Shown piece after piece: positions 16,282-24,629 of a DNA stretch of 46,566 nucleotides. Each line of letters opens with the position of its first letter. Position 1 is the first letter of the stretch. The notes below the pieces were generated by a model, which saw only the letters and a program-made list of their open reading frames with translations, ran no database searches and was not told the DNA's origin. Location: positions 1 to 46,566 of the forward strand of contig CAZQAE010000042.1 in NCBI GenBank assembly GCA_964591275.1, given 5' to 3'. The position numbers and the translations under genes are program-made. The stretch comes from G963674685 sp964591275 (lineage in GTDB: Bacteria > Lernaellota > Lernaellaia > JACKCT01).

Positions 16282-17691
16282 ATGAAAATGCCGGAGACGA
16301 CATTGTTGGAAAAGATTTTCGGCTATTTCAAGGGATTTCAAGGCATCATTGCGCTGACTTTTATGTGTGCGATTTTGGCTATCTTAAGCTTGAAGTTCAA
16401 CGGCTTGATTTTTATTGGCCTTCTTTTCGCCCTCGCGGCGGGTGTTGTGTTGGTGAGTTATCCTTTTGCGTGCGTACCGATTTATTATATTCTTCTCTTT
16501 GTGCGTCCGGGCGACTGGTTGCCCGTTTTGGAAAAATTTCGGCTTATTCTCCTGATCGTCGCATTGATGGGTGGATCTTTCGTGGTCAAAGCGCTGGTTT
16601 TTCGGAACACGAAGATCATCAGGAATTCGCAACTTGTTTTCATCGCCGGCATCCTGATCGCGATTGCATTTTCCATTCTGGAATCCTATTACCAATCCAT
16701 TTCGCTCACGCGTTTCTTTGATATGGCCCGTATTTTGGTCATGGCCTTTCTCATCGCGCATATCGTGGACAACTACAAAAAATTCAAGATCACTATCTGG
16801 AGCATCATCGTCCCGCTCACTGTGCTGTCCGCCGTGAATTTTACTTTGTGGGTCACCGGTCAAAAAGTTGTTGACAACGGAGGATCAAGTGGAATTGCGG
16901 GTGGATTTTTGGGCGACGGAAACGATTTCGCCCTGGCGCTCAACTGCTTTCTCCCGCTGGTTGTTTTTCAATTCATGGCGACGAAGAAATTCTGGGTTCG
17001 GTTTTTGACCGGGGGCATTGCCGTGACTTTCCTGGCGGCGGTTGTGGCTACGTATAGTCGCGGCGGTATGTTGGGATCCATTGCAGTATTTCTTATGGCC
17101 TACTGGTTTTATATCTGGCGGACGAAAAAATTCCGGCAGGGAATTTTCATCGGCATCATCGTACTTTTTTTCGGCGCCATGACGCTGATCGCCTTAGCGC
17201 CGCAGGCCTTTGTCGACCGTATGTCCGGCATTTCCGATTACCGGGAAGACGAGAGCGCCCTGGGCAGGTTGGACGCATGGAGAGCGGGTCTCATGATGTT
17301 CAAAGACCAGCCGCTTTTTGGCGTGGGCGCCGGTGCGTTTTCCATCGCCTACGGCACAAAATACAAGCCCTTCGATGCCATAGCCGCCAATTGGAGAGAG
17401 GCTCATAGTTTTTATTTTCAGGCGATCGGAGAATTGGGGATATTCGGCGTCTTCTTCATCTGTGGTTTGTGTTTTATCATGTACAAACAACAAAGAAGCA
17501 TCCAGCACTATTCGTTTCCTGATCCCCAAAAGCAAATGGAAATTCACTTTTTTGCCGACGCTCTGACAACGGGACTTGTCGGCTTTCTGGTATCCGGAGC
17601 TTTTTTGTCGGTAACATATTATCCAAACTTATATATTTTGAGCACATTGACGATAATACTGGTGCGAGTGACGCGAGACGGAAATCAATAA
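16282..17691 (+). CDS. O-antigen ligase / polymerase-like membrane protein (Wzy/WaaL family)
   Basis: A 469-residue integral membrane protein with about eleven segments. The large periplasmic loop between residues about 310 and 385 carries the O-antigen-ligase features: ALGRLDAWRAGLMMFKDQP, LFGVGAGAF and a later AHSFYFQAIGELGIFG with the typical His. Such proteins polymerise repeat units or ligate glycans to an acceptor using undecaprenyl-linked donors. The start is three bases after the GT4 stop. Whether it acts as polymerase, LPS ligase or protein O-glycosylation ligase cannot be settled here. Confidence 0.85.
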   Translation: MKMPETTLLEKIFGYFKGFQGIIALTFMCAILAILSLKFNGLIFIGLLFALAAGVVLVSYPFACVPIYYILLFVRPGDWLPVLEKFRLILLIVALMGGSFVVKALVFRNTKIIRNSQLVFIAGILIAIAFSILESYYQSISLTRFFDMARILVMAFLIAHIVDNYKKFKITIWSIIVPLTVLSAVNFTLWVTGQKVVDNGGSSGIAGGFLGDGNDFALALNCFLPLVVFQFMATKKFWVRFLTGGIAVTFLAAVVATYSRGGMLGSIAVFLMAYWFYIWRTKKFRQGIFIGIIVLFFGAMTLIALAPQAFVDRMSGISDYREDESALGRLDAWRAGLMMFKDQPLFGVGAGAFSIAYGTKYKPFDAIAANWREAHSFYFQAIGELGIFGVFFICGLCFIMYKQQRSIQHYSFPDPQKQMEIHFFADALTTGLVGFLVSGAFLSVTYYPNLYILSTLTIILVRVTRDGNQ

Positions 17692-17708
17692 TAACTTGTG
17701 AGCGATTG

Positions 17709-18734
17709 ATGCACATTGAGCCATTAGAGGATTTGCGGGCCGGGCAGTGGGACAGCTACGTGGACTCCTGCCCGAATGGGACGATTTTTCATCGCAGCGC
17801 GTGGCGAGACATTATTCGAAAATCCACTGGCCACAGGCCGTATTATCTGGCCGCGCTCAAAGGCGAATCTGTTTGCGGCATCTTACCCTTGTTTATTTTG
17901 AAGACCGGTATATTCGGCAAAATGGCCGTCAGTTTGCCATTTTTGAATGTTGGAGGAATCATCTCCGATTCGCCCGAAGCGGAAAAAGCCCTCGCCGATG
18001 AGTCCGCCGCGTACGCGCACAAGATGGGATTGCGCTATGTGGAACTTCGACAAAGATACGCAACGCAATTGGACCTGCCTGTTTCGGATCGAAAAGTTGT
18101 GAGCATTTTTTCGCTGACGGGAGGACCTGAAGCAGTATTTTCAAGACTTCATCAAAATGTCCGCAATAAGATCAGAAAGGCTGAGAAAAACGAGGTTATT
18201 ATAGAAAAAGGCGCGGGGGGATTAGACGAATTTTACAGAGTCTATGCCAGGAACCTTCGCGACCTTGGAACGCCTGTCATTTCGTACAACTTTTTTCAGT
18301 GCATTGTTGATGCCTTCCCTGATGAGGCCGAGGTGTACGTGGCCAGACGCCGGGGTGATGTCATCGGCGCCAAACTCGTTCTTTTCGATCGCCAAACGTG
18401 TTATTTCGTTTGGGCGGCTGCAAGGCGGGACCGGATGAAATATGCGCCGGTTCAGGCGCTGAACTGGGCGGCCATTCAGGACGCATGCAAAAATGAATGC
18501 GCTGAAATTGACATGGGTAGAAGCACCAAAGATTCCAGTCAACAGAGTTTCAAAAAATATTGGGGCGTCGAGGTGCATCCTTTGCCCTGGACCTATCAAT
18601 TGATCGGCGACAGCGCCATGCCGGGTCTGAATCCTGATAATCCAAAGTTTGCTTTGGCCGTGCGGACATGGCGCAGGCTCCCTGTGTGTTTAACCCGACT
18701 CATCGGGCCTCCGTTGGCCCGCCGGTTGCCCTAA
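17709..18734 (+). CDS. FemAB-like acyltransferase (GNAT fold), of the type linked to polysaccharide loci
   Basis: A 341-residue protein with two GNAT-like halves. Visible family marks are the N-terminal PNGTIFHRSAWRDII, the central HQNVRNKIRKAEKNEV, and in the C-terminal half LVLFDRQTCYFVWAAARRD with DMGRSTKDSSQQSFKKYWG. FemAB proteins transfer amino acids from aminoacyl-tRNA; close relatives also occur in polysaccharide/exosortase loci without a proven reaction. No exosortase gene is in this window. The ATG at 17709 is preferred over an in-frame TTG three bases earlier. In this operon it could attach an amino acid or acyl group to an amino sugar, together with the deacetylase and aminotransferase; that is inference. 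Confidence 0.85.
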   Translation: MHIEPLEDLRAGQWDSYVDSCPNGTIFHRSAWRDIIRKSTGHRPYYLAALKGESVCGILPLFILKTGIFGKMAVSLPFLNVGGIISDSPEAEKALADESAAYAHKMGLRYVELRQRYATQLDLPVSDRKVVSIFSLTGGPEAVFSRLHQNVRNKIRKAEKNEVIIEKGAGGLDEFYRVYARNLRDLGTPVISYNFFQCIVDAFPDEAEVYVARRRGDVIGAKLVLFDRQTCYFVWAAARRDRMKYAPVQALNWAAIQDACKNECAEIDMGRSTKDSSQQSFKKYWGVEVHPLPWTYQLIGDSAMPGLNPDNPKFALAVRTWRRLPVCLTRLIGPPLARRLP

Positions 18735-18735
18735 A

Positions 18736-19929
18736 ATGTTTAAGCGTTTTCCTCCCGTCGGCACTCTGTTTCCTCTTAGGACCACATTAAAGACTTTCAA
18801 AGCCTCGCCTGACGCTGTTTCTGTCCTTGAAAGACGTATGGTGGAATTATTTGAAGGCCAAGCCGCCTTTTCATTCAATTCCGGCAGAGCCGCATTAACG
18901 GCAGTTTTGAGAATGATCGCTGAAACCCGGCGTGGAAAAGGTGTTATCGTCCCCGCCTATTTTTGTTATTCTGTCGCTGCGGCCATTGCGAAGGCGGGTA
19001 TGAAAATATTTCCCGCAGACGTTGTTCCTGAGACCTTGAGTTACGACTATAAGGATCGAGTTCGCCCGTCGCCTTCCGATGTGGTTGCGGTTGTTTCACC
19101 GGGATTATTTGGAATGCCGGGTGATATTCCCGAACTGCAGCGAATATGTAGGCCTGACCATTTGTTCATCATAGAAGATGCAGCCCAGACTCTTGGAGCA
19201 TCCATCGATGGGAAACCAGCCGGCTCCTTTGGAGATGTCAGCCTTTTCAGTTTTGGCCGAGGCAAGCCGCTTGGCGGACTGGGTGGAGGCGTATTGGTCA
19301 CGCGAGGTCGCGCAATCAGCGAAACCATGAAGACTGATTGCGTGTCGCCAAGCCCAAGAGCGCCCTGGAAAAGCGGTTTGGAAAGTGTTGCCGCGGCGGC
19401 TGTATTGCGTCCTGGTCTTTTTAGTCTTGTTCGATTAATGCCTTTTATTCGCTTTGGAAGGACGGTGTTTGATCCGGACTTTGTCGAGCGTGGTCTTGAC
19501 GCCGGAAGTGCGGCCCTCATTCGCGAGTTATTTAAAATTAAGGAACAAATATTTCAGGTGAGACTTGCAAACGGAAAAGAACTTCATGAAAGACTGGACG
19601 GGATTGAAGGGATTCTGATTCCCAAACCACGGGCCGGCATCACGCACTCTTATTTGCGCTTCCCTCTGATTTTCGAGGATCCGGCCGACCGCGATGCGGC
19701 TTTATTTCGCTTGACCACGAAGGGCTTGGGAGCTACCGCCATGTATCCGCAGCCATTGCATAAAGTGGAAAAGGCCGGGAAGTTTTTGAACCTGGAACTT
19801 CGTCCTTTTCCCGGTGCGGAAAAAGTTGCGCGGGGAATTATGACGCTGCCGACGCAGGCAAGCGTCGGCCATCGAGATATCAACAAAATCGTAAAAATTA
19901 TTCGTGAGGTGCTGGCGGCGGGCGCATGA
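18736..19929 (+). CDS. PLP-dependent DegT/DnrJ/EryC1-type aminotransferase
   Basis: A 397-residue fold type I aminotransferase of usual length. The pyridoxal site is visible as SFNSGRAAL (phosphate-binding), IIEDAAQTLGA with Asp148, and SLFSFGRGKPLGGLGGG with Lys177 as probable Schiff-base lysine. The family normally has SFHxxK here; the RGKPL version is divergent but retains the lysine. These enzymes install an amino group on a keto-sugar nucleotide, giving 3- or 4-amino sugars. The start follows the FemAB-like stop by one base, and the end overlaps the deacetylase start by four bases, so the genes are co-translated. Confidence 0.83.
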   Translation: MFKRFPPVGTLFPLRTTLKTFKASPDAVSVLERRMVELFEGQAAFSFNSGRAALTAVLRMIAETRRGKGVIVPAYFCYSVAAAIAKAGMKIFPADVVPETLSYDYKDRVRPSPSDVVAVVSPGLFGMPGDIPELQRICRPDHLFIIEDAAQTLGASIDGKPAGSFGDVSLFSFGRGKPLGGLGGGVLVTRGRAISETMKTDCVSPSPRAPWKSGLESVAAAAVLRPGLFSLVRLMPFIRFGRTVFDPDFVERGLDAGSAALIRELFKIKEQIFQVRLANGKELHERLDGIEGILIPKPRAGITHSYLRFPLIFEDPADRDAALFRLTTKGLGATAMYPQPLHKVEKAGKFLNLELRPFPGAEKVARGIMTLPTQASVGHRDINKIVKIIREVLAAGA

Positions 19930-20960
19930 TTAAATCTGGGATGAAAATCGCGCTGAAACGCGCAGTGACGCGGCCTTTGTCTTCATGCGGCGCGTTTTCG
20001 CTCACGCGTCGCTTGTTGAAAGGCAAGGTCGTCATTCTCGCTTACCACCGAGTTGTTGATGACGATGTCAATAATTATGAACCGGGGATGGCGGTTTCTG
20101 CGGACACTTTTACAAAGCACATGGACTGGTTGAGTTCACGCTTTCATGTCATGGATCTTCTTGACTACGCGCACGGCTTTGACAAAGGCGAGACACCGAA
20201 AAACCCATGCGCCATCGTGACCTTTGACGATGGTTGGCTCGATAATTATCAAGTGGCTTTCCCCATTATGAAAAGCGTGGGCGTCGCTGCGACGATTTTT
20301 ATCGCCAGCGATTATTTTGGAACCGGAAAAGTGTATTGGAACAGTAGGGTCGAGGAAGCTGTTCGAGGGATAGATAAAAGGCGTGAAACTCTTGCCAGGG
20401 CTTTTCCAGAGGAGCACATGCCTTTGGAGGCTTCTTTTCTTAAGAATAGTTTGACCGATGAAGCGCCATTGGGGGCAATGATGTCGCGCATTATTGCCGA
20501 AATGAAGTATAAGTCGCCTGAAGCTATTGAGAAGGTCGCGGCCTTTTTGGAGCAAATCGGAGAAATCGAAGTGTCGCCAAAGCGGGTGGTGATGAACTGG
20601 GACGAGGTTCGTGAAATGCATAATGCCGGATTCAAATTCGGATCTCATTCCGCTTCACACACCATCATGACCACGCAAAACGCATCGGATTGCTATCGGG
20701 AGGCTTGCGAGAGTATGCGTGAAATCACGGCAAATCTTGGGACAAAGCCTGAGAGTTTCGCTTTTCCGAACGGCGATCACAACGAGGTTGTGATTCGGGA
20801 AATTCGTCGCGCCGGATACATATGCGCGGTAACGGTTGCTCCGGGATTTGCAAATTTGAGCCACGATCTTTTTACCTTGCCGAGGTTTACGATTCATGAA
20901 GGCGGCGCGCCTTCGAGTTTTCATCTCGATTATCTTTTATCGGGATTGGCGGGATCATGA
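19926..20960 (+). CDS. Polysaccharide deacetylase (NodB/CE4 family)
   Basis: A 344-residue enzyme with the NodB motifs intact: AYHRV near residue 39, TFDDG (99-103; catalytic and metal-binding Asp), SHSASH for the two metal histidines, and FAFPNG near the later active-site strand. It lacks a signal peptide, so a cytoplasmic or membrane-surface substrate is likely. It removes N- or O-acetyl groups from sugars, metal-dependent. It overlaps both neighbours by 4 bases (ATGA), placing it between the aminotransferase and the ATP-grasp/PHP fusion. Deacetylation would expose an amine that a ligase or FemAB-like protein could decorate; this link is inference. Confidence 0.9.
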   Translation: MIKSGMKIALKRAVTRPLSSCGAFSLTRRLLKGKVVILAYHRVVDDDVNNYEPGMAVSADTFTKHMDWLSSRFHVMDLLDYAHGFDKGETPKNPCAIVTFDDGWLDNYQVAFPIMKSVGVAATIFIASDYFGTGKVYWNSRVEEAVRGIDKRRETLARAFPEEHMPLEASFLKNSLTDEAPLGAMMSRIIAEMKYKSPEAIEKVAAFLEQIGEIEVSPKRVVMNWDEVREMHNAGFKFGSHSASHTIMTTQNASDCYREACESMREITANLGTKPESFAFPNGDHNEVVIREIRRAGYICAVTVAPGFANLSHDLFTLPRFTIHEGGAPSSFHLDYLLSGLAGS

Positions 20961-23014
20961 AATCGACACCGAGTGGAAAAGCAGGAAAAGTGAGCCGACC
21001 AAAGGGCTTGAAGTCGGAATTTTCGAAAAGAAAACGAGTGCTCGTCCTGGACGGCGACACGCGAACCTGCCTGACAATTGTGCGCTCGCTTGGCAGGGCC
21101 GCCTGGGCTGTGAGCGTGGCCGGATCCAGAACGGATGCCCTGGCTTTCTCATCGTCTTTCGCCAATGAGATAATATTAGTTCCGGCTCCCATCAACAATC
21201 CGGATGTATTTGCCAAGATGATCTTGGAAAGAGCCTCGGTCGGGGATCTGGCCGCCATTGTTCCTTGCACGGACGTGTCCATTGCTGCTCTTGAGCCTTA
21301 TATGGCTGAGTTGCGAAGGCTTGCCGTATTGCCTTGTGGTTCTGAAAAAGTGCTGCATCTTTTGGCGGACAGGGCGGAATATTCGGATGTGGCTGCCAAA
21401 ATTGGCCTCCAAACGCCGAAGCAGGTCGCTATACATGATGTTGCCGAGCTGCCGAAGATCCCCTTTTCTTTTCCAGTATTTCTAAAACCAAAGCATTCCA
21501 TGGTTCGCGTTGGAATCGGATATGTGAAAATTGAGGTGATGAAGGCGATCAATCTTGACGAACTGTCATTTTTGATTCGTTCTCTGCCGCGTGATGCGCT
21601 TCCGGGATTGGTGCAGAATAGATTGCGCGGCGAGGTCGAACGTTATTACGCGATCTATCGAAAAGGTAAGCCTGTCGCGGAAATTGGGCAGAAGAGGATG
21701 CGATGTCTTAACATCGTCGGGAATCCTTCCGTGCTGCGCGAGGCCACGGAGCCTGATCCACAAATCACGGATTTGTCGCGCCGCTTCCTGGCTGAAATTG
21801 AAATGGACGGGCCTGTCATGATGGAATTCAGGCGGGACGTACCCGGCGGAGTTCCAGTATTGCTCAAGGTGAGCGGACATTTCTGGAAATCGCTACAGAC
21901 CTCTGTGGAGGCGGGCGTGGATATGCCCTGCCAAGCCGTTGATAATGCCCTGGGGCGGCAGGTCAAAACAGTCGCGAGGCCACGGTATGGAATCCGATCG
22001 CGCTGGTTGGTCGGCGATGCATTGCATCTAATAAACTACCTGCTTGATGGCAAGGATCGATTCTACTCAGCCGACGAGAGCCCCAGCACACTAGTAGCAA
22101 TCAGTAACTTTTTTCGAGCGAACAATGACGCTTCCGCGCATGTGGAAGACAAGCCATTTGATGATCCACGTCCATATTATCTGATGCGAAATCGCTATTT
22201 TCGTGAATGGTTGAAAAAACTGTGTCAGAACTTCATGTCACGTTTCCGCATGGGGTCGAGCGTTTATCGTGGCCTAATTTTTGTGGAAGAAAGTGCGACG
22301 GATAAGTCGAGCGTTTCCGTGAAAATAATGAGGGAGACTCTTGAAAAACGCGGATTTCGATTTGTATTTATGACAAAATCCGCAGAAAAAATGACTTCAC
22401 GCGGTACTGCAAAATTTGTGGACCTTTGCGATAGAGAATGCACGGAGCAATTTCTCGTGATCCCCAGTTTTGAATATACGTTTTCCGACATGCATATTCT
22501 GGCTCTTGGGATCAGGGAAACGCTTGAAGTATCCAGCGCCATCGATTTGATAAAACAAGTGCGCAAAAACGGCGGTATGGCTATTTGGAGCCGTGTGGAA
22601 CCCGGTGAAATCCCAAATTTTCCCGATCTGGTTGACGAACTCAACGGGGTGATGGTCTGGAATGTAAACAAGCACGGCCCATATGGTCCTGATCCGATTT
22701 TGCTGGATGAGTATTCTGCGGCAACGGAGCGTTCTCCATATCTTAGCGCTTTCATGAGCATGGACCCATTTTCCGCAGGCGGGAGCCGTCGCGCTTCTAT
22801 CATGGTTTATGCGAGCCAATTTAATGAAACGGGAGTAATTTCGGCCATGGAAAACGGATTATTTCGTTTGTCTGGAATTTTCTTCAGCGCAAGGGCGGAC
22901 AGATTGAATTTTTTTGCCTATCGCGCCTTTGCAGGATTTGTCGATGTGGTCGTCCACTGGTTTCGCGGAGTTTTCGATCACATATTTTTTAAGGGCAAAA
23001 AATTTTCCTCATGA
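20957..23014 (+). CDS. ATP-grasp/PHP fusion protein with degenerate active sites in both domains
   Basis: A 685-residue protein. Residues about 25-330 are an ATP-grasp carboxylate-amine ligase fold (RKRVLVLDGD, FPVFLKPKHS, VMMEFRRDVPGG). At the metal-binding strand the usual LMEINGRFWGS reads LLKVSGHFWKS (residues 302-311), so the Glu and Asn ligands have become Lys304 and Ser306. Residues about 436-600 are a PHP phosphoesterase fold. Expected HVH is FVE (442-444), DH is KS (474-475) and HP is SR (545-546), while Glu506 and His513 remain. The C-terminus has a hydrophobic patch (about 652-666). The frame is intact, long and overlaps both neighbours by 4 bases, so it is maintained. A structural, scaffold or regulatory role in the polysaccharide operon is plausible; catalysis is doubtful. 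Confidence 0.8.
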   Translation: MKSTPSGKAGKVSRPKGLKSEFSKRKRVLVLDGDTRTCLTIVRSLGRAAWAVSVAGSRTDALAFSSSFANEIILVPAPINNPDVFAKMILERASVGDLAAIVPCTDVSIAALEPYMAELRRLAVLPCGSEKVLHLLADRAEYSDVAAKIGLQTPKQVAIHDVAELPKIPFSFPVFLKPKHSMVRVGIGYVKIEVMKAINLDELSFLIRSLPRDALPGLVQNRLRGEVERYYAIYRKGKPVAEIGQKRMRCLNIVGNPSVLREATEPDPQITDLSRRFLAEIEMDGPVMMEFRRDVPGGVPVLLKVSGHFWKSLQTSVEAGVDMPCQAVDNALGRQVKTVARPRYGIRSRWLVGDALHLINYLLDGKDRFYSADESPSTLVAISNFFRANNDASAHVEDKPFDDPRPYYLMRNRYFREWLKKLCQNFMSRFRMGSSVYRGLIFVEESATDKSSVSVKIMRETLEKRGFRFVFMTKSAEKMTSRGTAKFVDLCDRECTEQFLVIPSFEYTFSDMHILALGIRETLEVSSAIDLIKQVRKNGGMAIWSRVEPGEIPNFPDLVDELNGVMVWNVNKHGPYGPDPILLDEYSAATERSPYLSAFMSMDPFSAGGSRRASIMVYASQFNETGVISAMENGLFRLSGIFFSARADRLNFFAYRAFAGFVDVVVHWFRGVFDHIFFKGKKFSS

Positions 23015-24207
23015 CGATATTTCTGATTCTCCTATTGTTTATCGGCCTTGCGGGTTTGGCTTTTCCCTACGTGGGTTATCCCGGCGCCTTAAAAACCCTT
23101 GGAAAATATCAAAGCTCGGGGAAAAATTCACTCAGTCAATGGCCCAAGCTTAGCGTCATCATTCCAGTTTATAACGGCGCCGAATTTATTGAGGCAAAGA
23201 TCGCTGATATTTACGATCAGAATTATCCGGGTGAACTTGAGATTATCGTGGCTTCCGATGCCTCAAACGACGGCGGAGATCAGGTAGTGCGGGTCATGCA
23301 GGAAAAACATGGAGACTTGAAGTTGGTGCGTCTGCCTTTGCGCCAGGGCAAAAGCGCCGCCCAAAACATGGCCATGAAAAAAGCATCGGGAGACATCCTC
23401 ATTTTCACGGACGCCACGGTCACGCTGGGCGAACAAGCGCTCGCGAGAATTGTCGATGAGTTTCGCGATCCGACCGTTGGCTGCGTGTCCGGCGAGGACC
23501 GCAGCGTCGCATCCGACGATGGCGATCATTCGGCGGGGGCAGGATTTTACAGTCGTTTTGAAGTTTGGTTGCGTCGCTTGGAGGTGGAGAGAACGGGTAC
23601 ATTGATAGGCGTTTCCGGATGTTTGTTCGGTGTGCGCCGGTTTCTACGCCCGGAAGTGCCGCTACGGGCCGTGGATGATCTCTTCATTCCTCTCCACGTC
23701 ATTGCGCGGGGATTTCGTGTCATTATTGCTGAGGGCGCTGTGGCGAATGTGAAACGAACGGTCGGGTTGAAAGTTGAGTTACACAGAAAAATCAGGACTT
23801 TTACAGGGGCCTTATTCAGTTATTTCGCGTCTGTGCGTAGCGAGAAACACTCAGGGTTGCGCCGGGTTCGACTTCATCTGGCGGCGCATAAAATGATGAG
23901 ATGGTTTGCGCCGTTTTTCGCCCTGGCTGCGCTGATCTCCGCAGTCGGTCTCGCCAATACGCATTGGGTGTTTACCGCAATCCTGACGGCGCAGATACTT
24001 TCCTATTGGTTGGGAATCACCGGAATCATGCTGGCCATGCACTATATGCCTCAAGTGCATTCGCCGTCGTTGATTCTTAAAATCCTCGGACGCATGACTC
24101 GCTTGGCGGCATTTTTTGTTATCGTGTTGATATCGCTGAGCGTTGCCTGGCTTCGGTGGATTTCCAATAAACCATTTGTTACGTGGGCTCCAACGCAACG
24201 GGTTTGA
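23011..24207 (+). CDS. Membrane glycosyltransferase family 2 (processive-type architecture)
   Basis: A 398-residue protein with an N-terminal membrane segment (residues 1-20), a GT-A domain and about three C-terminal membrane segments (about 290-385). Motifs are VIIPVYNGAEF, IIVASDASNDG, FTDATVTL (in place of the DxD strand), GVSGCLFGVRR and AVDDLF for the catalytic acid, then ELHRKIRTFTGALFS, corresponding to the R/QxxRW-like element. It probably elongates or transfers to a polyprenyl or membrane-anchored acceptor, with export through the membrane part. It is the last of the seven-gene run and overlaps the ATP-grasp/PHP gene by four bases; a 93-base gap follows. Confidence 0.87.
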   Translation: MTIFLILLLFIGLAGLAFPYVGYPGALKTLGKYQSSGKNSLSQWPKLSVIIPVYNGAEFIEAKIADIYDQNYPGELEIIVASDASNDGGDQVVRVMQEKHGDLKLVRLPLRQGKSAAQNMAMKKASGDILIFTDATVTLGEQALARIVDEFRDPTVGCVSGEDRSVASDDGDHSAGAGFYSRFEVWLRRLEVERTGTLIGVSGCLFGVRRFLRPEVPLRAVDDLFIPLHVIARGFRVIIAEGAVANVKRTVGLKVELHRKIRTFTGALFSYFASVRSEKHSGLRRVRLHLAAHKMMRWFAPFFALAALISAVGLANTHWVFTAILTAQILSYWLGITGIMLAMHYMPQVHSPSLILKILGRMTRLAAFFVIVLISLSVAWLRWISNKPFVTWAPTQRV

Positions 24208-24300
24208 TGGACTTGCCCGTGGGTGGTATAGAAAGCGATGCTGGTTTTTTAGGATCCGGCGCAAAAATGACTGAGGACAATCTCACAGTCAATCGAGGAG

Positions 24301-24597
24301 ATGCCAAAAGTGTTCGAAAAATTCTTTGAGTTCATTGAGGAGGCGAAGGACAAGGCCGGCGACGTCGGCAAGGCCCTCATTCTTTTTCAGCCGGAACCGC
24401 CCTTTCGGGACAAGGGGATGATCACGGTCCTGGTGACATCCGCCAGTCTTATTACTATCTCCATCCTTGGTGGCGTCACGCTGGCGTCATTGCTGATATT
24501 GTTGGTGGCCTTGTCATGCATTATGCTGATCCTTACGAGAATTTTGGGGATTGAATTTGATGTTAACCCGGAGGATATCTTCGGATTTCGGCCATGA
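24301..24597 (+). CDS. Small two-helix membrane protein of unknown function
   Basis: A 98-residue protein: an amphipathic charged N-terminus (FEKFFEFIEEAKDKAGDVG), a loop, then two hydrophobic segments (about 41-60 and 62-80). No known family recognised. GAGGAG abuts the ATG with no spacer, so the real start may be the GTG at 24310, nine bases from the Shine-Dalgarno sequence, which begins the frame at VFEKFFEF. It lies 33 bases before the PilZ-lipase gene on the same strand and may be co-transcribed. Confidence 0.6.
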   Translation: MPKVFEKFFEFIEEAKDKAGDVGKALILFQPEPPFRDKGMITVLVTSASLITISILGGVTLASLLILLVALSCIMLILTRILGIEFDVNPEDIFGFRP

Positions 24598-24629
24598 GAA
24601 TTAAATTAAAATATGGATGCCATCGATAA

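Noticed and set aside
15169..24207. Exosortase/PEP-CTERM locus
   Set aside because: FemAB-like, deacetylase and ligase-like genes fit such loci, but no exosortase and no PEP-CTERM tail is present in the window.
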